From Atherinomorus stipes (lineage: Eukaryota; Chordata; Actinopteri; Atheriniformes; Atherinidae): a stretch of 64,000 bases of DNA. Below the pieces are notes generated by a model. That model had not been told where the DNA came from and did not search any database. It saw only the letters and a list, made by a program, of their open reading frames with translations. Positions 26,780 through 39,800 of the stretch are shown in pieces. Numbering within the stretch: position 1 is the first letter of the stretch; the number at the start of each line of letters is the position of its first letter. The DNA is taken from positions 178,635-242,634 of the forward strand of contig JALJCO010012923.1 in assembly GCA_023101725.1 (NCBI GenBank), given 5' to 3'. The translations under genes were made by a program, and so were the position numbers.

Positions 26780-26985
26780 AGCTTTGCCCCAACAACTTAT
26801 AGAAATTGTTCCATTCCAAAAAGATCATCTGCTTTGCACAAACAGCTTTCTTATTCAAGACCATCAGACAGTGGAATCGGCTCCCAGAGAGTCTGAAACG
26901 AAAACACTTTCTCTACAAAGTTGAGAAAACACCAGCTGTGCCAGCATCAGTCCAGTTAAACTGTAAATTATATTATTATTGAATG
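26780..26985 (+). mobile_element. LINE ORF2 C-terminal remnant
   Basis: One plus-strand frame reads TAFLFKTIRQWNRLPESLK, close to the conserved (F)xxRTIxxWNxLP motif at the C-terminus of L2/CR1/Rex-type LINE polymerase proteins. The frame stops at about 26982. No reverse transcriptase core is present nearby. Confidence 0.55.
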
Positions 26986-28239
26986 TGTGCATGTTTTACA
27001 TTTATTTTATTTCTCAGTGTTTTAAATCCATGATGTGGTTTAGTTAAGAAACAAATGGATTTTTACATGTCTATAGATATGCTAGTGTTAATACTTGATC
27101 AGTTTCTTTAATGGTACTGACTGGTATATTAAAGTAATGTGTAATGTGTTTTCAAAATGTGTGCACTGGCTAGGGGGACCACAGATGATGATTAGCAATA
27201 GCAGAAGCTCATTTTCTTTGTAAGATTAATGTATTTTGTACACTGTCCCTGCAAATACACAAAAGTAAACTAAACTAAAAGGCTGTTGGGAATAGGTAAG
27301 TGAAAATAAAGGGACTTCTATGCACCAAATATGTCTGTAGATTATATAGACTGAAATTATGGGAAACCACAATAAAATATACTTTTTCTGAAATACACTT
27401 TTGTCATAAGGACATACATAGAAATAAGTTGTGGATGGCCAGAGAAAAACATCAAAGTAAATGTCCATACACTACCAGAAAAAGTCAAACTGAGACAGGC
27501 AACCACAGGCTTTTGCTTAATCAATGTGAAAGTCTGCAGTTTCAGCTACACAGAAATGGGAACGTTCACAAAGGTGTTAATATCTGATTCCTTGGATGTC
27601 TTAAAGAATACAGAAATGTTTTTACCGGCAAATGAAAAAGAACTATGTGGTTGTTGCGTGTACTGTTAAATACATGCCCTGTACTTTTCCCTCTTGACTT
27701 TATCTTTTTTTATGCTGTTTATATCTTGAAAAATAAAGTTTCAGACATTATTTCTGTGTTTTGATTTTTGGTCTTACTGTGTCATTATGCCAGGACATGA
27801 AGAGAAGAGACAGAGAAATGAAACTACTTGTCCCTTAAAACAACAAAATCCAAATCAACGCATAAAAACATCCACATGGAGGACACAGGGCACAGTTCAA
27901 ATTAGCTTAAACAAATAGCAAAGCGAGAGCAGCACAGGCCAAACAAAAACCCACTTTTGGAGCATTTTGGTAACTTTTTTTTTAAGTTTTGTGTGTACTT
28001 ATTACAAGCTCATTTATCATGCATGTAATGAATACCTACACTCAGTTCAGACCTCTTTCACAATGCTTTTGTAATTGATCATATAGATACAGATCAGTTA
28101 GGTTATAATACATGAATAACAACATTTAATTAACAATGATATTAATTATCAAAAGAAATGGACTGACTTAAATTAACATGAGCTTATCTATCATTAGAAA
28201 CAGTTGAATTCCTGTTTAAAAGAGACAGAGAAAAAGAGA

Positions 28240-28240
<1 letters not shown>

Positions 28241-28286
<46 letters not shown>
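28241..28286. repeat. (GA)n microsatellite
   Basis: Uninterrupted GA dinucleotide tract of about 46 bases, about 500 bases upstream of the C4 start codon. Confidence 0.95.
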
Positions 28287-28288
<2 letters not shown>

Positions 28289-28782
28289 ACTAGATTTCTT
28301 GTAAATCACATGATTTAGAGGAAATCTGACCCCCTTCCAGTGGCCAATCAGATGATGGTTACAATTGGTGAAAACTTTCCCTTCTGCATGCCAAGTGATG
28401 ATAAAAATAGTTTAAAGTTAGAATAACAGAAAGCTAAAATAATGTGTATTTAGAATTGTATATTTCAATCAGTTATGATCTCATCCATGTAACTTCTAAT
28501 TTAGATGAATATGTTTGTCCTGAAGCATGCAAAAATTTTCAGTAAATAAAGGTGTGTTGTACAAATGTGTCCCCTGCATACATCAGCTCACATGCTAAAA
28601 CAGTTTTATGTGATTATTTATCATGCAACAAAGCGGTAGTTCTGTTTTCTGAGTTTGAAAGTCTTTCTCAGTGCGGAAAACAGGGCGGGCATTAGTGGTT
28701 GTGAAATAGAGGTGAAGGACTTTTAAAAAAACTCTGTCGTCTCAAAACCTGTCAGAGCAAGCCACGAAAAATAAGCAGCACA

Positions 28783-30765
28783 ATGACGTGCCACATCATT
28801 TCGTTGCTGCTCCTGATCTGGGCTGTGGGGGATGCAATGGAAGACAGGTAAACGAAGGAATAATTGTCAATATCATGATGTATTCTTATGCATTTTTGTG
28901 ATTAGAGGTTTAGATTAACTTGTTGTTGCTTTGTGTGCGATATGACAAATCAAGTCATTTTTTATACTGCTGTCACATACAGTATGCTAAATGATATTTT
29001 CTATGAAGGAAAAGATAAGACATAGCTTGCTGCATTGTAAATGTTTATCTGCAAGTCAATGAATATAAAATGAAGGGTGCATTAAAACTTAACTGTCATG
29101 TTTTTACATGCAGATTTTTCATTTCTGCCCCAAACGTGTTTCACCTCGGGGTTGAAGAGACAGTGTTTGTCCAGGTGGGACCGGCTCATTTCAATCAGCT
29201 TATTACTCTCTACCTGGAGAGTGAACTGTATGGGATTGTATCAGAGAAGAAAACTGTTCAATGTAAAAATGACACAGATATCCAAACTGCTGAGCTCATG
29301 GTATGAAAACCTACCTATGCATTAAAAAAAATGCAAGATGTTACTTACCTTTTATTGAATCAAGTTTATCATTTGCAACTTCACAGATAAAAAGAGATCT
29401 TTGGTTACAAGCCAAAGAGAAGGCTTCAGGTAGACAACATCATCCTCCTTACCTCAACCTTGTGGCAGAGATCCCCAGCATCAAAGATAAAAATAAAAGG
29501 CGGTTAACAAGGGTCTTGGTTTCACAGCACAGGGGGGTATATCTTCATTCAGACTGATCAGCCAATGTACAACCCAACACAGACAGGTAAGAACAGAGTC
29601 GACATATGCCAAGAAATATATGCTGACTTCAACCAAAGCATTGATTATAAAATGGTTTTATGCTATTTGTTATTTCTTTAGTGAATTACAGAATATTTAG
29701 TCTTGACCACAAGTTAAGGCCCCACCAGGAATCAATCTACATATCAATATTTGTGAGTGGAAACTTATTCTTCAACCTTAAGATGTCAACAAATTTCTAT
29801 GGTTAAACGTTATCATCAATGCCTTAAATGTTTCATGACAGAATCCTGATGGGAACAGAGTATTGAAGACCTTCAAGGTTGGAGGGATTCACAAAGGCTC
29901 CCTCTCCATTCCTAGTGCCTCTAAGTAGGTTAAAACAAATTTGCTATAAACTGTGACTAACATATCCACTCAAACACAACTGAAATATGTATGTCTCTAT
30001 GAAGAATGGGCACATGGAAGATAACAGCGCACTATAAAGATGATGAAAAACAAGCTGCTGTCCGAGAGTTCAAAGTCCAAAAATTTGGTAAAGACCAGAA
30101 TGATTGAAGTGTGTTACTTTTCACGAAAACAGATAATGTTTCTTATCTGTACAAATACTGTGATGCACCCTAGATTTGCCAAGTTTTGTGGTGAACATTG
30201 CAACGGAGCAGCGCTACATCTTACTGAATGATATTCATCTTAACATGGTCATCTCAGCAATGTAAGTAAAGCTCTACTGTTTCATCCAATGTTAATGAAA
30301 CTCACACAAAATGAGTTCAGGCCCCCAGCTGTATATTCTGCTCTGATCCAGGCTTATTTTTTTGTCTTTGTAGTGTGTTAGGCAGCTTAATTCTGCTATA
30401 TTAAAAAAGGGGAAAAAAAAACAAAAAAAGAAAAACATGCCAGTTGGTACCAAGTAAGATGCAAATGAGATAAAGTTAGCAGTTGACTGACAGTTGACGG
30501 TCCTCTGACGATGCCTCTGAGTAATGAAATGCCCTGGCTGCATAGCCAAGAGGACATTTTTTAGCGGAATGGTTGGTGTGCATGACTTTCACATGTCTTC
30601 ACATGTCTTGTATGATGGCACCTGTCAATCACAAGTTAGCTACTGCGTATTGCTTCACCCTCTTCATTTAAATGTTACTTAAATGGAACCATAGTTCACT
30701 AAATTTGTGTTTTTCTGTTGTGAAAAAGAGCTACCTTAGGTCAAAAACTATATACAGTATACACC

Positions 30766-30819
<54 letters not shown>

Positions 30820-33800
30820 TATATATTTATGTATTGTCACTACATCTATTTTTAATTCAGTGCCTTGTGGATGCCATCATATTGTACCATGAGACTCTTC
30901 CATATCAGCCTCCCATGTGACAGCAGTGACAACATCAGCTTTTTACAGTACTTGCCAAAACTGATTTACACAAAACGTGTTTCCTGCTGTTATAATGTCT
31001 CACAGTGGCCTTCTCTGACTCTGCAGAAGGATAAAGCTTAACTTGTTTTAGCAGGAAACACAGAAAAAAGAAAAAAAGAATTGAAAAGGTCAATGATATT
31101 TCACTGCAGCTAACTGCGTGTTACTTTTAATCTTGCAATGCAGACTTTCAGAAGTTGATCCTTTAAACTGTTTGGTGATGTTCTAGCTAAGCTAATCTTT
31201 GTATTGCATGACTGTAAAGTACAAAAGTTGTAGTTTTTTTTTCTTTTTTGTAGGTACTCATATGGTGAGAAAGTTAAAGGGGGTTACCACTTCCAGCTTG
31301 GCGTTGTAGAGAAAGGTGCAACTGATGGTAAAAAAGTCATGCCTACCTTTATCAAGGGTCTAGAGAGGACTGATTCGGTGAGGAAACAAACTATTTACCA
31401 TTGCGCAAGTTGTCCCAAGACTGAACAACATGTCTCTCTTTAGTGTTTCATTAGGCTGCTGCATAACCAACAGTGCATGTCAATATTTACAGGTCCAGAA
31501 TGGAATAGCAAGACTTTCTTTTCAGATAGAAGACATTAACTTGAAACTCAAGGAGCAACTGAACAACACCCTTTTAGATCTGCAGAAAAGTGGATCACAG
31601 CTCTATTTGGGAGTATTTGTCACAAATGTTAAAAGTACGGGACATACCGGCTCTCACTGCATCACTTTTTCCAGGACCAGCAGGTTGACATTGCTGTGTG
31701 TATTCCATTGCTTAGGTGGTGAAATGCAAGAGGCAGAAGTTTACCTTCCCATCATCTCCCAAAAATACACCTTAGACTTCTCGCGAACTCGCTCTCATTT
31801 TGTTCCTGGATATCCATTAGATGTGGTGGTAAGTTACATTAACAAATGTTTACAGTGTATGACCACAGTAATCTTTTCTACAAGACTTTGTTGCTCTTAT
31901 AGATTGTCATGCGCCTCCCAGATGGCTCCCCAGCACCCGGTGTTCTGGTAAACATTAATGTGCAAGAATCACAGGAATCTTGGCAAGGCACCACGAATAA
32001 GGACGGGACAGTGTCCTGTACCTTTAATATTGGTGAGACACCTCAGATTACAGTTGATGTAAGTATCCCCACATTTAGAAACATTTTTCCAAACTGACTT
32101 TAAATCATTTTAAACTTGTCCATGTCTGCTTCCTGCAGGCATCAGCAGGTGGCGTGCAAAAGAGGAAAATCATAAAACCTGTTTCATCTCCAAGTGGTAG
32201 CTACCTCCACATGTCAATCACCAACAAAGTTTATTCTGTAAATGAAATGCTTTCCATAACAGTCAGCACCAAGAACGGCCCAAGCACAGGACGCATATAC
32301 TACATGGTGAGGAAATTTAATTCAATACACAGTTTGTTATGAGATTTAAATACGCTTGCTGATCTTTCATTACATGTGTTTTAGGTCCTAAGCCGTGGGA
32401 TGATCGTTGAAAAGGGTTCTATCAGTGGAGGTACAGTTGGAAAGATCAGCCTGCAGATAACAGCTGATATGGTTCCATATTTCCGTCTGATTGGTTATTA
32501 TTACACCAACGGTGGTGTCATCATAGCTGACTCAGTGTGGGTGGATGTCAGGGATGAATGTCAGATACAAGTCAAGGTGAGTAAACAGTACAGATAAGAG
32601 TGCAGTCTACGCCAACTGAGACAGACCAAACAAAACTTCACCTCATTATCTGACTGCATCTGCTTAATTTAGTTAATTTTTTACTAGTAAAGCAATTTTT
32701 GGGACATTTGTGACAACTTATTTTTCTATTTAGATAAGACAAACACGAGAATCTGAACCTGGTAAAATGTCTGAACTAGAAATTGATCTAAATGGTCAGT
32801 CAGCTAAAGTGGCTTTGCTGGCAGTGGATAAGGCCTTCTACGGTCTCAAAGCTGACAATAAACTCACAGCTGAGCAGGTAACTCTTTTAAACTCACTTTT
32901 TACAACTCATCTTTATTTTTTGTTAGGTAATATGATTGATATATGAACAGAAATATTAAGTTCAAGCCTTTGTTTCTCACTTTCCAGGTGTTTTCGACCA
33001 TGAATTCATATGACCTTGGTTGCTCATATGGTAGAGGATCTGACCAAATATCAGTACTGATGGATGCTGGCCTGTCTTTTGTAGATCAGTCTACATCACA
33101 TTGGAGAACAAGTATGGCAAATCTAACTTTAAATCACTTGTTAATTAACATGTTTATTCCTAGTACAAAGATTTTATCAATCACTGTTCAGATAATTCAT
33201 TTCAAACCTTTCTCTTTAATTCAACTCATCTCAACTCAGCTAAGTTACCAAGTAATAAGTTAACAAAATGTTTTCATCTTTGCTGTTAAATTTTTGAGAC
33301 TTTTCCTTTGAGATCCCACTGTTGTGTCTATTTATGGGTTTTAATTATCCTGAGGAATAATTGGTATAAACATGCAATTAATGAATTGATGGTCCCCAAA
33401 GTGTCAGTATATTAACATATTTGAAATCTTTACTGTCTACTAGTATTTGAACAATGTCTATACTGACAAAAATCTGTCAGTAAAGATTTCTTTATCTGTA
33501 ATGGATCATTGCTCTCTCTCTCCATGGTGTCCCTGTTCCCCTTTTCCCTTCACCAGTAGTCCTGTTTACTGGTTCTACTGTGATGAGGCATTGATAGAAA
33601 ACACAAGCTAAAACCATTTAAAAAGAGCTGTGAATCTGCCAGGGGTGAATCTAAATATGCATCATATTCATCTATATCTGTTTGGTGTATTTATAAAGAT
33701 GAGTGGTATCAATAAGGGCCCTCATATGATACAGTGACAGATTGTTTGTTTATTTATTTATCTATTTTTTAGAAATACCAGTGGTTGAAGTGTAGCTGCA

Positions 33801-36800
33801 ATTAAGAATACTAACACATCAACTTTGGTGTATATAAATCAAAATTATTAAAGTAAAATTTGAGCCCTTTATTCTTGTCTTGTAAATTTGTGATACATAA
33901 AATGCAGCCTTATATGTATTTACTTTTTAAAAAAGACTGACTTTTGACAACAGGCCTGCTGTATTTACTCTTGCTGCTATTTATAGAATCACTCTCTTTT
34001 AGTCAAAAATCTCTCTTTATAACAGCAACTATCTAATTATTTTTTTTAATGCAGATATTCCTTACTGATCTTTGTTTGCTTCGCTTCCCAAAAGATTTTA
34101 CATGTAACTCAGAGTTGGCACGAAAAGGACGTTCTGTGGACTTTCAAAAGGAAATGATGAACTTAAGTAAGATGTCTCATATTACCTCTCTGTACTGAGA
34201 AGTATTTTTTGTAAAAAAAAAAAAAAAAAAAAAAAAGCCGAAATAATTTCTCTTTAATTTTCTTTCTTACTATCAGAATCAAATTACACAGATACAGACC
34301 TGCAGGATTGTTGTTCTCATGCATTTTCTCCCATTCCTATGAGACGGACATGTAAGGAAAGAGCATCAAGAGTTCTTCTAGTAAAAAATGAGAAATGTGC
34401 TGAAGCCTTTCTAAGATGCTGCCGTGAAGCAGAGAAGCTAAGACGGAAAAAGATATTAGAAGAGGGCCATGCTGGATTTGGCAGGAGTAAGTTGGACACC
34501 TTAAATGTCAACTTGAATGGCAGCAAATGAGTGTTGCATTGTTGTCAACGTTTGAATAAAAACTTATTATTTTCAATTTTAGCGGCAACCACGGAAGACA
34601 TTAGACTGTTTTTCTTGGACCCTACTAAGCAGTACATCAGACGACATTTCCCCCCAAGCTTTGATTTCACTGAGTTTGATGTGAATGGTAAAGCAAAGTA
34701 AGAGATGGAAGGAGAAAGTTTTGTTTTTCAGTAAAATGTGCAGTTACACACTATCATAAATATATCTGCCACCATGCTTTACAGATTTTCTTTCCTTTTT
34801 GGTGCTTCAGATTTGTTAAATGATCATTTCAGGATAAAATTTGCATCCATCATGATTAAGCAGTATAGCACTAGTATTGATCCATAATATTACAGCTAAG
34901 TTTAAATGAAAATTCTTGTAGGCATTCTTTGACTCTTCCTGACTCCATCACCACTTGGGAAATTCAAGTTGCCACTTTATCTAATGAAACTGGTAAGAAC
35001 AGCTGTGTACTCTCCAAAATCTATGATCTTTGGTTAAAGAAGTTGTAATAAATAACTGCAATGCAGCTTTTTCTGTATGTCGCTTAGGTTTCTGTGTGGT
35101 TAAGCCATATGAGGTCAAAGCATTTAAGAAAACCTTTGTGTCTCTGAGGCTTCCTTACTCAGTGAAAAAGTATGAACAACTGTCTATTTCACCTGTTATC
35201 TACAACTATGGTGAAGATAAACTAGAGGTGGGTAAAACCGAAATAAAGCTGGCAATCAATGAGGATTGATGGATTTATTACAGTATAAAAAGGTGAAACT
35301 GACTTCTCAAAGTAATGTTTCTCTCTGGACTCTGCACATCTGCAGCTGGCAGTGCATTTGGAACAAACTGAAGGTCTTTGCTCTCCTGCTTCAGCCACCA
35401 CTGACTCTTATGTCAGAATTACTGTGGAGCCACAGTCCTCACAGTTTGTGTCATTCTCTGCTGTCCCAGTGGCAGCTGGCCAGATACCCATAAAAATACG
35501 TTTATATGATGTTGAGCGCGAGTCTGGGATAGACGCAGTGGAGAAAAAACTGAATGTAAAGGTGAGAGGCAAAGAAGTTTTATCACTGTAAATGATTTCC
35601 TCGTTTTGAAGACATGACAAAAACAGCAAAGCATTGATTTTACCTCTGTTATCATTATTGTAGACAGAGGGGTTAGAAAAGAGAGAGGAAACATCTGAAC
35701 CCGTGAAATTAGATGGTGAGTGCTTTTTTTATTTTGCAGTGATATTTGCTTGGTGTTTTAATTCTAAGAATACGTATGCCTTTGTCATGACAGGGAGGAG
35801 CACAAAGACTCTCAGTATTGATGGATCTTTACCAGAAAACACAGTTCCTGAAACCGGCTCTAATATATTTGTATCAGTTGAAGGTGGGTGCTGTAAGACA
35901 TACTGTACATAAACCTCACCATGTAAATGACAGATGTCTTCACCTTTCACTGATCTCATCTACAGCGGATGGATTTGGCACTTCATATGCAAAGAACCTT
36001 CTCTCTCCTGAGAAAGTTTCCAAACTGATTGACTTACCCAGTGGATGCTTAGAACAGACAATGAGTGGACTTGCACCAACAGCTTTAGCTATTCGTTACC
36101 TTGATTTGAGTGGCCAGTGGTTTGACCTGCCTGCTGCTGCAAGAGACCGTGCCCTTAATAATATGGAGAGTGGTAAGACCACAGCACACTGGAACTGGAA
36201 ACTGGAAAACATCTTTACTTTAAAATTCTTGTCTCTCTTCCCCTTTATAAACAGAAAACATACTGCACTTTGTGAGTTGTGGCTATAGATGTGAATTTTA
36301 ATCAACACTTTTTTAGGTTCTCTGAGAATTCATAATATGTACGGGACAAAAGACAAAGGCGCTTATTCATCATGGCGATCAGTGTCATCTAGTAAGTGGT
36401 GAGTATTTTTGTTTATACAACAAACATCTACTAATTTTAAGGCATGATGGCAACATAGACTATCCCCTAAGCTAGCTTCCTTTATTTCAGGTGAACAATA
36501 TTACAAATCAACCATTTTCATTAATTCATATCTTGTCATTTTCTGTCTTCTTAAGGCTTACTGCCTTTGTAGTGAAAGTTCTGTCGCTGATAGCAGAGCG
36601 CTTAGCAGCAGCTTTTGGTAAACAAGGCCGGAAAGTCACATACGTGCCAGTGGAACCAATCCAGGACCCTGTGAATTACTTGCTCTCAGTACAAAGGAGT
36701 GATGGATCATTCCACGACCCCAATCCTGTTATACGCATAGTTGATATGCTAAACTTTCTTGAAGTCAGAATATATTTGAATATTTCAAAATATTTTAGAA

Positions 36801-39800
36801 TGTTACAACAAGTGCTGTGATTTGACTACACTCTCTTTGCATCTAATATAGAGAGACAAAGACCAAGATGCATCCATGACTGCTTTCATAACTCTTGCAC
36901 TGAACCGGTCCCTCCCATTTCTGCCACCTGACATTCGATCTAAAGTGGTGAGAGTATAATTACTGTTCTAGGTTTCCAGCAGTGTGGTACAATAATCTTT
37001 TTCAACGTCTAACTAGTGTAGTTTTCTATCTACATTCTGGGGCAAAGATTTCTGTTAATGACTGTTTCACTGCTGACAGGAAGCAAGCATTTCAAATGCA
37101 ACAACACATCTCAAGTCACAGTTCGAAGAACTTAAGCATCCCTATGCTGTGGCCACTAGTGCCTATTGCCTCTCAGTTTGCCTGCCACAGGAAGCCGATC
37201 GTTCATTTGCGTGGAAGAAACTTCAATCAATGGCAATAAAAGGCATGTTGAATTTTAAAAGAAAGACAAATGTGGACAGCATGAGTAAATCATCCATTAT
37301 TAATGTGTAATTTTAGTTTACATTTCATGAGAAAGAAAAATATGTGAAATCATTTGAGAAATGTTTCTGTATTAAGTTTTAAATAGTTTGATTGAGCTGT
37401 TTCCAATAACCAAGAACCTGACAAACAAATACATTTTGGCAAATTGATGCAAAAATCTATTTGAAGAATTGTTCACTTATTTAAGACATTTTTGAATTCT
37501 CCTGAAAATGAATGAATGAATGAATGAATATTCTTTTTAATTAACAGCCGAAAATGGCTGTTACATGTGGACAACTGATCCCAGTCAGAGGAGGGCCCTT
37601 ACCATAGAGACGACAGCATATGCTCTTCTGACTGCAGTTGAACACGATGACAGGAAGTGGGCAGATGAAATAGCCTGTTGGCTAACCAGCCAAGAAAATT
37701 ATTTTGGAGGCTTCAAATCATCACAGGTGATTATGATGCCAGATCAACAATGACTTAAACCTCAGTAAAAATCCACTTTCCTTACATCAACCCCTTTAAT
37801 TGATAACTCCCTGTTTTATATACACAGTGCACTGTGCATCCGGTCTTTGTGTTATTTCATTTATTTATTCATTTTTACCCTCACCAGGACACCTTAATGG
37901 CCCTGGAAGCCTTGTCAGAGTATGAGCTAAAAAGGTACACCAGTCCTTATGGAAATATGATTGCAGAGTTCTCAGCTGCAGGAAAGAATGAAATTTTCAG
38001 GCTTGAAGTGGAAAATAGGAACCAGAAGGTGGAAACAGACCTAAAGGTATCACACAGTAATTCTACAAAACATTTGAATACAGTTGTACATGTGGCAGGA
38101 CAAAGGAGGGCCCAGTGACTATGACGCGATAGATTATGCACCCTGGCTACTTGGTCACAGGGATGTCCCTTTGGCTGAATGCTTAGCATGCCTGACTCTC
38201 ACCTGGGGATCAAATTCTGCCCGGGCCCTCCGTTGCATACATTGCCACATAAAGTATTATACTGAGATCTCATTCTGGATATTATTTTTTTTGTTATGCC
38301 AGAAATTTACAGGGAACAAGGTTAATGTGACCATGAGAGGAACAGGGAACTTTAAGCTTAAAGTGAGTTTATCAATTTCTTATTCTTGTCTTTTGCCGTA
38401 ACAATTTGCAGTTAATTTTCTCCTTTTCGGTAGACGATAAAGGCTTACCATCTGCTAGACCCTGAGGATGACTGTACCAAACTTTCCATCAGAATATCAG
38501 TAGATGGGCAAGTGAAGTACACAGGTGAGTTCATGTAACTCAAAGCAAATCACAACCTCCAATGAAAGCCAAACATTTCTCTGTTTTTTTGCAGATGCGC
38601 TTATAGAAAATTATAACTATGAAGACTATGATAACATTGGAGGTTCTGAAAGCAATCAAATCTCAGAAAACACTCTTACCTACAGTGTTTGCGTCGAGTA
38701 AGTTGAATGATATCTAATCTAGGGCTGGGCGATATGGACCAAAAATCATATCTCGATATATTTAGGCTGAATATCGGTATAAGATATATATCCCGATATT
38801 TTTATTGCAAAGTGAGAGCAAATTTTTAGTCAGTCAAAGCCAAATATGACGTCACAAGTAGTTCTATTTAAACCGGCCGGATGAAATACAGGAATGCTTA
38901 GCTGTTGAAAGAATAATAAAATGTAAACATAAATACTGTTTAACTGTACAAGAAACTTACAGAGGCTCATTATAAAAGAATGAATCATGACAAACCCTAG
39001 TAAGAACAGCAGTTCTGTAAGACAAAACACACAAACACTGAACTATGTACTGTTTATCAATATATGTGATATGGTCCAATTCCATATCTCAATTAAAATA
39101 TATCGACATATTTTTCATATCAATATATTGCCCAGCCCTAATCTAAACTACATACCTTTTTCAAAGTATTTATAACTTTAAATCGAGCAAAACTAGTGTT
39201 ACTGTTTCTGACCTATGTCTCCCTGCACTTCTTCCATTGTTTCTATTACTCCAGACTCAAACCAGACTTCAATCTTACTGGGATGGCCATTGTCGACATC
39301 ACTTTACTGAGTGGATTCAATGCTATAGAGAAAGACCTGGAGCGGGTTCATTTTTGTTTATTCTCTTTTAATCCTTGTTATCTTTAGCAGAGTGTGGGGC
39401 CCTATGTCAGGCACCTGTGCTTGTTGGGGGCATGTATTGTATATGGCAGCGTAGTTCTCCTTTCTTCAGAAATTTTGATTACAGGTGTCCTAAAATCTTA
39501 ATTTACAAGTTGGTTATTATCCCAGATTCATAATTCTGTTAATGATACATCTATCCCAGCAAAATAAGGCCAAACCATGACACTACCACCACCATTTTAA
39601 ACAGTTTTTGCATTTTTCGTTTTTTTTCTTTTTTTTCAAACACCTCTCCACTGCCTGTACCTCCTATATTAAAATGATGTTTTACTACTCAGGTATTAGC
39701 AAAACTTTAAAGTATGATGGAAACAATTTCATATGACTATAAAACGAAATGTCTTCTCCTCTTCTCAGCTTAAGCTGCCATCCGAACAATACATTACCCA

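Larger units (their letters stand above)
24800..28782. other. Intergenic region before C4
   Basis: No gene recognised. It holds a GC-richer block at about 25130-25560 with nuclear-receptor half sites, a poly(A) run (26586-26608), a LINE C-terminal remnant (about 26780-26985) and a GA microsatellite (28241-28286). Several short open frames on either strand have no recognisable motif. An AATAAA at 27732-27737 with no gene before it might end an unseen transcript. Confidence 0.5.

Noticed and set aside
30672..30920. Frame rich in Ile-Tyr
   Set aside because: Product of an AT microsatellite in a C4 intron.
34055..34094. Acceptor at gcag 34051-34054 for C4 exon 16
   Set aside because: In the incoming phase it gives an immediate stop; the acceptor cttcccaaaag before 34095 gives [13 protein letters not shown], which fits C4.
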